Below, piece after piece: positions 22,706 to 34,700 of a stretch of 64,000 nucleotides of DNA. The position numbers and the translations under genes were made by a program. This DNA comes from Aralia elata. Its lineage: Eukaryota; Streptophyta; Magnoliopsida; Apiales; Araliaceae. The stretch lies in the NCBI GenBank assembly GCA_034770075.1, contig CM068386.1:80329007-80393006 (forward strand). Direction: 5' to 3'. Under the pieces are notes generated by a model. That model was not told the origin of the DNA. It ran no database searches and worked only from the letters and a program-made list of their open reading frames with translations. Every line of letters starts with the position of its first letter. Within the stretch, counting starts at the first letter, position 1.

Positions 22706-25700
22706 GTTAGAACTTGATTTCTTCAGGGGCCGGTTCAGCAATGACTAATTTTAAAACAACTTATAAGTTAAAATTTAATTTAAGACGTGACTTATAAATA
22801 AGAGTATTTAGTACTCTTTTCACTTATGAATCAGAAATTAAGTTTATAAGTTGAAAGAAGTTGTAAAAATTAGTAAAATGAGGGCAAAAGAGTTTGGTTA
22901 AACCCACTTATTTGAAAATGACTTATTGGTCATTTGTTGACGAGTAAAAAATGGTACTTCTCATAAACTACTCATAAGTCAATTTATAAGTTCAAAAATT
23001 ATCACATTCGACCACTCAAACAGTAAAAAGCTACTTATAAACCAACTTATAAGTACTTGCCGACCCTCAGTCATTCAATTTCTTTATAGGCCTTTTTTGG
23101 GAGTGTTTGGAATGCCATCAAGTTCTCTGGTTATTTTATTTTAAGCCATTCCTTTTTAGATAAAGGGTATCACATTCAACAACATAATGTGTTATGAATT
23201 AAAATACGTACTACAATTCCACATCTGAAACATAGTGAATCTTGAGATAGTATATGAACTTAGTGGGCATTGTGGTTTACTGGTTTTGGGTTGGATGAGT
23301 GTTGGGTTCATAACAGTTAGGGCTTACCACCGAGTGCGCTACCTAGACGCTGGATTTAAATCCTATAGTTATATTTGAGACGAAAGAGGTCAATAGAATA
23401 TGTTGCGGAAGAGAAAAAAAAGAAACCCTATTTGAAGGGGGAGTGGAATGTGAAGAAGCACCCTTCTTAAAGGGATGATAGAGAGATTTGTTAGGTGAGC
23501 AAGACAAGTTTTAATTAGTTAAATTCTGATTTTTATTACAGGGTGAATACCATTATGTAGGTAAAAACTAGAATGTCAATTAAATTTGAAAGAAACAAGA
23601 TTTCGCGATTACAGAGCAGCTTACGGAAAGACAACATGACGATAGATGGCAGCACGAGCAACTTTGTTTAGAAGCAAATCCATACTAATGAGAAAGTTTG
23701 TTGTGAAATTGTTTAGCTGCAAATCTGGGCTTCCATAGTAAAATTGGTCTTATGACATAGCTAATAGCAGCTATTAGAATTATAAGCAACAAATTTTCAC
23801 TCTTAATTCATGAATTTTTTATTTGATCATGAAGTTCAATTACTAATTTCTATTGTTGGTTGAAGGAGAAGTATCTCCCTACCTTTCATATGAAGCAAAT
23901 CCATGAGCGATATATGAACTTAAGGCAGATGCCACTATTGTCATAGAGTATATGTCTAGATTTGACAAACTTACTATCAGATGTGACATTAGGAAGAATC
24001 TAAGAGAACTGTATGGTCTTGCCTTTGTGTTTGAAAGTGCAAGCGTCTGTCTTTCCATAACGGGTAACATCTAGGTCATATCAGTCATGAGCGACCAAGT
24101 AGTATATGAGCAGCGTCCATCGGCAGACATCACACCATACTATGTAAAAATAATCAACCATATGGAGTGGGACTAAACATCTGAAACTGGGAGAAACGTC
24201 TCGTACATCAGTATGAGATTTCCTAATATGGGAATTACATGTTAGCTGGTTAGGAGATCGCTTTGGTAGAGATAAGACCATTGCTATTCTTAAGGATAAA
24301 TTTTATTGGCCATCATTGAAAAAGGATGTTACTCGAGTTACACCTCATTGTCGAACATGTCAGTTAGCAAAGTTAATAAGAGGAACACTGGATTGTACAC
24401 CACTCTACCAATCCCACACACACCATGGAAAGATACCAGTATGAATTTTATCTAGGGCAAGACAAGCTAGAGGGAATGACTCGAATTTTGTTGTGGTAGC
24501 TTGATTTTCTAAAATGGACCACTCATCCCGTACTGTATGACAACGGATGTCTGGAAGGTTGCTAAGTCATTATTTAGAGAAGTTGTTCGACGCTACAGAC
24601 TACCTAATTCCATCGTGTCTAATAGGGATGTGAAGTTTGTTAATTACTTTTGGAAGACACTTTGGACATTTTTATGGACCTCAACACTCCATAGTCAAAC
24701 TTATGGACAAATTGATGTTGTTAATTGTAGCTTGCGTACGTTGCTTACTTGTCAAGTAGGTGAGCGTAGGGAAAACTGGGTATTGTTGTTACCTAATGCG
24801 TAATTTTCCTATAATAGCTCGGTTAATTGGTCACTGACAAGATTCCTTTTGGGCATGTTCATAGTTTTACCCCTCACCAGCCCATTGAACTTGTATGATT
24901 ATCACCTAATTCTCGTCCTTCTTCTTTTGCTCAACATATTCATGATGTCAATGCCAATGTCAGACGCCAAATTGCATTAAATAATGATGATTATAAACTT
25001 GCTAAGGGGATTATGTTATAGATCGTGTGCGTCCAAAAGGGGTCCTAAACATGCCTTCAAAAAGTACAGGATCGAGCAATTGGACCATGTCACATCCTTT
25101 GTAAATTGAGTCCTAATGCTTATTTGATTCATTTATAGGGTGATATAGTATTCGTCCAATTTTCAATGTGGTGGACTTGTTCCCTTACCAAAGTACTTTT
25201 GAGCCTCCCACTTTATCTATATGTGTTTCTACAGGAAGAGCTACTAGTGCTTCTATTTTCGCTCCCGTTCTAGTTCCTGTATCACCCCATCTTTAAGACG
25301 AATAAATCAAAGATCTGCTCGCTGATGAGATCATCACATCGCCCCATGGAAAGATCACCCAGAGTATGATGCAACATAGATTACTAAGGATGAGTTTCGT
25401 TGCTTTGACCAGCTCTATTAGACCAATACATCAACTTTCACTGTGGAGAATTCTTTTTCTTCGGGGGAGAATGATGGGAATCAGTAATTGAACTTCATGA
25501 TCAAATCAAAATTTCATGAATCAAGAGTCAATATTTGTTGCTTCACAAATCTAATGCTATTAACTATGTCAGAAGACCAATTTACTTCTCAAATTCACAT
25601 CAAAATTTAATCCAGAGTCTAGATCTGCGGGCAAACAAAGTCTCCAGTCCTATCATATGCCTTCTTGTAATTGCAGAATATTGTTTCTTTCATACTGTAC

Positions 25701-28700
25701 TTACTTGATGTTCTAGTTTTTACTTTTATAAAGGTATTCACCATGTAATAGGAATCATACGTGAATTACTTGAAACTTATCTGTCTTACCTAGCTGATCT
25801 CTCTATACTCCCTTGCCAGAGTGGTTTCACTTTTTCCAATCCCAGTCATAAAGAAGGGTGTTTATTCATTTTCCAAATCCCCTTAATTCCAAGGGAAGAA
25901 TTTCTTCTCTTCTCTTCCGTTGTGCTACATCTTTGGGTTAGTGTCCGTAGATCCAGTCCACTGATATGAGCCTAGTGGGCTTGAATGCTTGCTGGATGCA
26001 TAACACACAATAAGGATCCAACTTGGAATCAGAATGTCACTTTGGGGCAGCATTTCGTTTCATCCTCCTAATATAGTTTGATAAGCATGCCCTTTATAGC
26101 CACTTCTCTTCAGATAATTTCATCTTTTTCGAAAGGTTCATCTGGCTCCAACTTTTAGATAGTTTCTCATTCTCTTGAAGCCCATCTTCTTTGCTTTTTA
26201 CCAAAAGTTGTTTCTAAAAGATCACATTATACCCACTATGGTTAGGCTGCTAGAGATACCAAGGTTGGGATTCCCACCAGCCAGTGTTCTAAAAATCCTC
26301 ACCTAAGTCCGATTAATCTTGCCTAGGCGCTAAGCGGTCCTCTACTGTCTTGATTTGACTGAGTGCCGAGGCCCCCACCTAGGTAGAATCAGACCTCTAC
26401 TTTAAAACTCTACAATACTTAAAATAAATTTGTTTAGCCTAAAAAGATTGTTTTTTATTTTTATTTTTATTAATGATCTTTCATATTATATTTAAAAAAA
26501 TTACATCTACTATATGCTTTGTATAGTATAACATGTATGTACAATAGAAAAATAAATAAATGAGACCGCTTAAGGAAACGCCTAGGCGCTAGGCATTCCC
26601 TCTGCTGCCTAGGTCTGCCTAACGATTTTTAGAACATTGCAGCCAGCTTTGCCTCCAAATTTTACTTGGTCAGCCAATGTTCTCAACATAATCCATTATC
26701 CATCCTCCAAGTCTCTCTGTTTATAATTATTATTTTTGCTTTCTCTCACTATCTTCATCTTGATCTTCATTATAAGTATCACGACGAATTTAATTAGGTG
26801 TCCAATGGCAAAGCTCTTATTTGATCTTTGTCATTAGCTTGCTTGAGCATCTGTTCAGTTTTCACTAGCCAGTCTGACTAATTCTTCAACATCCTTTGAA
26901 TTTGATGTCATGAAACCAATCCAAAATTTCCTCTTATAAGTGTCTCTATTGCTCACTTTGGATGGTTTTTATGATATATAAATCTTAGGATTATTTTCAT
27001 AAATTTTGATGACTGTGAGCCCTCTCGTTATTTTACAATATATTATATCACCACAAGAACTTATGTATTTGAACTGATTTTTTTTTTGACCTGGGTTATG
27101 TCTGATGTCCTCTGTACTTGCAGCTATCTGCTTGGGCTTCTGGCTAACGAAGGCTATCTTATTATTTCTGTGCCGTATAATGTGACATTTGATCACTCTC
27201 AGGCTGCTAGAGAAATTTATGAGAGGTTTCATGCCTGCTTTGATGTAATCTTAACATCTGGATTGCCTGACGCCGGCCTAGCTGCTGCTGAACTTGCTGA
27301 CCTTCCACTTTATTCTGTTGGTCATAGGTGAGTTGCGTTCGTCGAACACCTTTATTTTTGGGGTATATATATATATATATATATCACATATACCATGGCT
27401 CATCATGTTCTCTTCCTCCTGATTTATAAGGTACCCAATACATTGTTTATCGCATCATATATTGGCCTACCATATTACTTTATATTGTATAAGGAGTTCT
27501 TTGTATTTGGTTTGCATGTGGCTTTTAACGCTTAAGGAAATATATCTAGTGTATACCCTTGGGCATTAAAATTTGAACCGAGAGAACATCACAAAAGTTG
27601 GATATCAGCCCAAATGACCTTTTATATTTCTACGTGAACAAGCATTGAGGTTTCTGTCATTTCTTGATTATTGATTTAGTTTGCATCAGGATTAGCAATT
27701 TAGAAGATACACCTGCTGAATCTGCTCTTTTATGAGTACAATTTTTTTCAGTTGACCTAGACAGCTGTTTTAAGCAATAATGATCAAGATACCTGAAATC
27801 ACACAAGAAGTCTGTCAAGCCAGGGATATAATAGGTAATCTAGCTCAGCCCTTTCTAGACTTAGCTCAGCCCATGTGAAAGCAGTTAAGAATAGGCGTAG
27901 GATAAGCTCATGTTCATGTTAGTAGCAATGCCATTGTAAACCTAATCTAGCTCCTCTCTATATAGATAAGGTCATATAATTAGCAAGTAAGCTTTATGAT
28001 AATCAAAATTTGAGTGTTTGCAACGCTTTTTCATATCTCTTCCTGACCTCCATTCTTCCTCTTCCTTCCCTTTCTCCTCCTCCAAGCTATGATTTTGAAC
28101 TTTCTTTCTTTCCTAATTATCTACAACTAGTTGGGACCCTTCAAGGTCATAACAAAGTCACGAGAAGCCGGTGTTGAGTTGTGATAGCTTCATATAGAAT
28201 ATATTATGCAGTAAATATGCAGAAAGAACGATGCTTTGATACCAACTCATGAGTTGCAGTCCTTGGACGACATATTTGGAAAAATTAAATCATATGAAGA
28301 AACTTGAACTGGTAAATATCTTTTCTCTGGAGGCTTTCTTTTCCAAGAAACTTGCAATTCACTTAAATTAGTTGTTTCTTCTCCTGAACATTTTCGTGCA
28401 TAGGGCTGCCTTGGTTGTCAAAATTGCCTATAGCCAGAATCCGATGGTGAAATTTTGTTTAATATAGTGCTGAGGATTTGGGGATCCTAAGGTTACTTTC
28501 TGCATTTAGTTGCTTGTTAATCTGTCGTTGAGCTTATATAATTTTGACTCACACCTTAAAGGGCGTTGTCTGAACCCTGGATGCTTTCTTATCCAAGAAG
28601 CTTATGAGTTTACTAATACAACGTTTGTTTGTCTTTGTCCCCGCGGAGGGGAATAGAGGGCCATATCCGCTCCTAAAGCAGAAGTCAGTCTTACTCTAAA

Positions 28701-31700
28701 TTGGATTAATTTCTCCTCACTAAATAAGTACTTGGGCCAATAAAATCCTGCTGAATGGACCCCACCTAAGTCCCCTGCCTAGGCATAATCAGTCCCCTAC
28801 TGCCTCGATTTGTCTGGCGCCTAGGCGGAATAGGTCAAAAGATTAAAAGTCAAAAGAATTATATAAGAAACGGTTACAAATATGAATTTAAAATAATGTC
28901 TAATAATGGTATTCAGTGAAGGTTTTGAAGCTCTACAATGCTTCATGATTTGTAAGATTATATTTTTTGGTAACTTGAAATGATGAATCTGGTATTCACT
29001 ATATTCAATGAAGGCTTTGAAGCGCTACAACTTGTAATAATTTTTTTTTGTTTGGGAAATTTTCATGTATAATTTAGAATAGATGCTTTATACATATCAA
29101 AAAAGGGATTATGTGTCTTATACACTTATGTGTGTCCTGTACATAATATGACGTAGTTTTGATTGATAAATTAGTAAAATGTCAAAACAGCCATTAATGA
29201 AAATGGTGAAATGCCAAAACTGCTATTAATGAATTCTTTTAAAATAACAGGACACACATAAGCTTGTGTGTCCAGGACACAAACTCTCTTTCCCTATATA
29301 TATGCGTGTGTACATGTGTATATACACTTTTTTTTTGGTGCAAAATAATTTTTGTTGTAGGAGTAGGCTGCCCCACAACAGGATAGGGCGCAAGGGATTA
29401 GCCATGGATGCCCACCTCTCAAGATCCACGGAAGAGGTTTTAACCCATGACCTAGACGGAGGTCAAGTGTTAAACTTGCCGCTAAACCAACCTTTGGGGG
29501 CACGTGTATATACGCGTGTATATATGTATACGTATACATGTGTGTGTGTGTATATATATATATGTGGGTAGTGATCCTTAACAAATGTTTGTAATGGACA
29601 CTATTCCAGCAAACTGATCTGTAGCCGTTCAACAGTTAATCTAACGACCAATTTTGATGGGAATAAATTGTCTGCCGCCACTCCTACTAGCGGCAGGTAA
29701 TAACTTAGTAGTGGCAGCTGAAATGTCTAATATACCCTTGTGCCGCTACTCCCTCTAGCGGCAAGAATTAAACGACGCAATTTAAGTTTCAAACGACACT
29801 GTTTTCTCAAGCCGCTACTCCCACTAGCAGCAAGGACAAATTTACCCAAAATCAGATCTGTTCCAGCAAACTTGTGTTTACTGTTGCTATTAGAAGAAGA
29901 GAAGAAGAAGATAAGGCAGATTTGGAGTCAACTATTAGTCTACCTACACCAAAATCATATTTTGAACCGTTTATTCCACTCAAAATCCAAGTAAGAATAT
30001 TTGTACCAAATAATTTTAATGTAAAACATGTTTTATAGAAAATTTTGAAGAATTTTATGTTGAAAATATTTATAGAAGTGAATTTTGTGAAAATTTACAG
30101 GGATATATATTTGTATATATATGCATTGTGATGGACAAAATTCCATTCATTCATTATCATATAAAATTTAATGAAAATTTAACATGAATTAATTTAAGAA
30201 AAATATATACAATACTTGTGATTGTGGTTAATTTTTTTATAGTTTTCAATTGACGAAATATTTATTGTTGTTAATTTATTAAAAATTAGTTGGGATATAT
30301 ATGTGTGTGTGTGTGTATATATATATGCATAAGTTGTGAATGAAAAAATTACGTTTTTTGATTTCATATAAAAGTTTTAAGAAAAATAAACATGGAATAA
30401 TTTAAATAAAATATACACAATAGTTACTTGGGATTGTGGTTAATTTTGTATAGTTTTGATTGGGAAATATTTATTGTTGTTAATTTGTTGAAAATTAATT
30501 GGGAAATATACAATAATTGTTGATTATTTGGTTAAATGCTATGCACTTGTGAAATATAGTATAAACATAACAAATGACCCAATTGGTATTTATGTTGTTC
30601 TTTTTAGGTCAAATATGGAGAATTGGATCACCGGACCAATTGATAATAGTGTTCTACATAACCAAAAAAATCATGTGCCAGAGGATGTATGAGAGAGTAA
30701 GGATAGGGGTAAACTTACGTCATCTCAAATTATTGCAGTAACATACGACCAATGGGAATTAACAAATGCCTAAGACCAATGGGAAATAACAAATGCCTGA
30801 AAAAAATTATTGCATAAGTGTGGGTTTGGAGTGTTTACCCATCTGCCGGTTATTACCATAGTTATCAAGGCGTCAAGTCGAGGCGAGGCGACAGCCGGGA
30901 GCTTAAGCGCTTAAGCGACAAGGCGCCCGACTAGTCGTCCACAAGTCGACAAGTCGTTAACAATATAAATTTTATACTTATAAAATTATATATATTTTAC
31001 ATTTATATGAATATTTATATATTTATATTTTTAATGATTTACCATATTCATAATGTAGGTTATAGCATATCAAATCATAAGAATAAGCGAACAAGATAAA
31101 GTCAAAATGATAATTTTACTATAGTTGTAATTTTTTGAACTTGTACCAACTTCAAATTATATAAATGGTGATACATTTGTAATATTTAGTTTAATTCATG
31201 ATAATTCTTAAATTTTTGTTTAGTTTCTTAAATTTTAAGATTGTATATATAGAATACCATAAATTTCAATACTAAGAATTCAATAATTTATGATAAAACA
31301 AGTAAACAAGCATGGTTAAGATAAAGGTATAAACAAGCATATATTAGACAACCATCCTTAATAAGATAAAAAAAATTAGGACAGGATAGAACCATATCAA
31401 AAAAAAATTTAAAATAAGCAATTACTTCATGCATGCCAGTAGGACAGGAGTACAGGACCATAAGATTGACACGTGTACCATGGTCTAAGTAAGTAAGCAT
31501 ATATCATATAAAAAAAATTAAAAGAAGTCAGAATACCCCAACCCCAATAAGATAGAAACTCAGAATACCAAAAAAAAAAAACAGCGCAGAGGTACTTGAG
31601 GAAATAGAGAAGAACAGCCCTCCCTCGTGTTTCTCTCAAAAAGAATACCCAAAAAGAAAGAAAAATAAAAGGAAAGAGAAGAAGAGTAGAAGTAGAGAAG

Positions 31701-34700
31701 AGAAGAAGAGAAGAAGAGAAATAGAGAAATAGAGAAGAAAAAGAGTAGAAGAAGAACATACCTGAGGTGCCGAAGTCGTCGCTGTCGAAGTCGTTGTCGT
31801 TGCTAGAGTCGACGCGGTAAGTTGCTTGCTCTTCCTCTTTGTTGCTCTTCCCTTTCTCCCTCTCTGTATAAGTTTTGTTGGCTTGCGAGTTGCGATCGAT
31901 TGATTAGGTTTTAGTTGCCTGACTCTTTTTTTTTTTTTAACCCAGTTAAGTTCGGGTCAAACCATACCTGACCCGTAAATCCAAGTCGCCCGATTTGAAA
32001 TTCAGTCGTCCATGTCACTGCTAAGTCGTCCAAGGCGTCACCTTTCTAGGCTAAGCGCTCGACTTTCTGGCTTTCGACCAAGTCGCCCAGACGCCTTAAT
32101 TTTTTCCACCGACTCGACGACTAAGCGTCGCCTAGGCGACGACTTGATAAGCATGGTTATTACCAAAACCGATGCAAGTCTCGTGTTCACCTTAGTTGAG
32201 AGATGGCGGTCGAAGACAAATACCTTTCATTTAAATTGTGGGGAGATAACAATTACATTGGAGGATGTACATCTTTTATTTAGCTTGCCGGTGTTGGGAA
32301 AACCTTTTAACTTGTCCCCTGTTTGTCACTTCCTTGACCTATTTTAAGGAATATTTTGGGTCAACTCCAGTCAATCCCGCACTATTTTCCATAGAGCATG
32401 CCCGAACATGTCATGGATGCTTATATGCTGCTATTGCGGGATAGGTAGGAAAAATTACCGGTAGGTTAGGATAAAAGGTGGGCCAAAATTTAAGGCCGGG
32501 AGAAATGTTATGTATATTATGCATCATAATATAAATATTAATGAATATAATAAGGTATTTAAATTTATGTTATATTCCATCAAACGCATCTCTCACCAAT
32601 GGACATGGATACTATTCCATCAAACGCATCTCCCACTATCCAATGCAAGATCCAACGGGCGGAAACATAACTGCACTACTCTTACTAGCGGAAAGCATAA
32701 AAAATAAGTACGTGTCTCTACTCTTAGTAGCTGTATGGAGAAATGTCCTAAGTACCCCCATTAATGTTAGATTTAAATAGTTTCAATGTATTTATTTGTA
32801 TAAATAATTTATTAAGTAATAAAATTTAACATTGTCAACTAGCTGCAATGTATTTATTTTTATAAATAATTTCTTAAGTAATAAAATTTTAAATTGTCAA
32901 TTATATTCAATGTATATATTTGTTTAAATAATTTCTTAAATAATTAAATTTAACCTTGTTAATTATATTCAACTTATTTATTTGACGCAACGGAATATGG
33001 TTAGATTGTAACGCTCTAACACAAACGTGATTTGAAGGTTTAACGTACCAACAAGAACGTAAGATAAGCCTTGAATTCACAAGGAAAATATGAACTCACA
33101 AATAGAAAAAAGATAATAATCTCAATTGATAAAATAAACGTTCCATGTAAAACCCCAACACATTTATAGTACTAAACTACTTTCCTATGACTAATTGAAA
33201 AAGGAAAATAATTAAAACCTAAAACTAAATAAAATTATCAAAACTAAAGCCCAAAACATAAACATGCTAAATAAAAATTAAAGTACTAAATTTTCCTAAA
33301 TAATACATAAAAATACATCAAATAAATTAAAGTTCCATAAATATTAAAATATATAGAAATCTGAATCTTTCTCATTATTTTTCACCGTACCAATCTTCCC
33401 TTAGAAAAAATTCGTTTTCGAATTTTAAAGCAAATGAGTATCAAGCAACAAGAACGAATCTTCAATATTCGCGGGGTCGAAACTGCATGACTTTTCTTCT
33501 CAAAGAATAATCCTGAAAATAAGTGATATGTCAACATCTTCCAATTAACTAGCATGTCAAAGAAATTTTCAGGGATAACAAAATCAATAATTTCAATGTC
33601 CTCGAATAACTGCATAGGAACAAATTCTGAACCAATGGTGTCTGCTATAGTATCCTCATCCTTATACGTCAAAATTTTTTCCATGCTCTTCTCAATAATA
33701 GGTGACTCAACAAGGTCTTGTGATTGGGTTAAATGCTTTTTACCTCACTCTACTTTATTCAAATTATCAAACGCCTCACTAAACTTTTTTTTTCTTACAA
33801 TTAACTCACTAAACTTTAATTCGCTTACAATTTTTGAAATTAATGTCTATGGCGTTAAATATTTAACGGAAGTATGACGTGGCACAGTGAAATGTCTATT
33901 AAATGGCAATATGGATTGGGTACAACCCATCCATTACCCGCTACCCACCCACTAACATAACTTAGATTAATTGAATGAGTTTTAAAGATCAAACCTTTAG
34001 GGTTTACTAAAATTGGAGTCTTGTTCCACCATCTCCATGACCTCCATGATTGACTATAACAACCTCCATGATCAGCGGGAAACAACCTCCATGGTTGCAT
34101 GATTGACGGCAGCGTGCGACAAGAGAAAAGGATCTTAGAGAGAAAGAATAACCCATTAAAAATTTGAGCTTGAAGTTTAGATACTCCATCAAGTTTAGAT
34201 CTATGCTCTCTGTCTCTACTCCACTTTCACAATCTTTCCAATCTAACTAATGTATATGTTTCTCTCTAAAATTTTATTTTTGGGTCAACAAATTTGTAAA
34301 CATTGGGTGCATATTTTTGAATTCTTATTTTTATTAATCTCTAATGGATACTCAAATGAATTTTGCCTTGATTTTCTCTCCATTTTTTAAGATCTACAAT
34401 CTAAGAAGAGTAATTTCTGGAGATTTGGATAGATGAAGATGGAGTATAGAGAACAATTTTTTAAAGATTAATTTGTATTTTTCTTTTTTATTTTTGATAA
34501 ACTAATTATTTATACGCATCATCACTAAATTGCCATGTCATCATTGAGGTGGAGTTTCTCTCTCCTAATTATATGCGAACTCATCTTTCTGTTAAAAGTC
34601 AAAGTACTCTTAACGATTTTTGTAACGTTTTGTAAAAAGAATAAAGTTTAGTGATTCGTTTGATAGAAAAAAAATTTAATGAGACGTTTGATAGTCTGGG

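Noticed and set aside
29266..29632. ORFs of 101 and 112 codons on both strands
   Set aside because: They cross a GT/TA microsatellite and an antisense SINE; low-complexity Tyr/Thr/Ile repeats.
31427..31759. 110-codon antisense ORF rich in Phe, Leu and Ser
   Set aside because: It is the complement of a GAAGA-type purine run inside MITE copy A.
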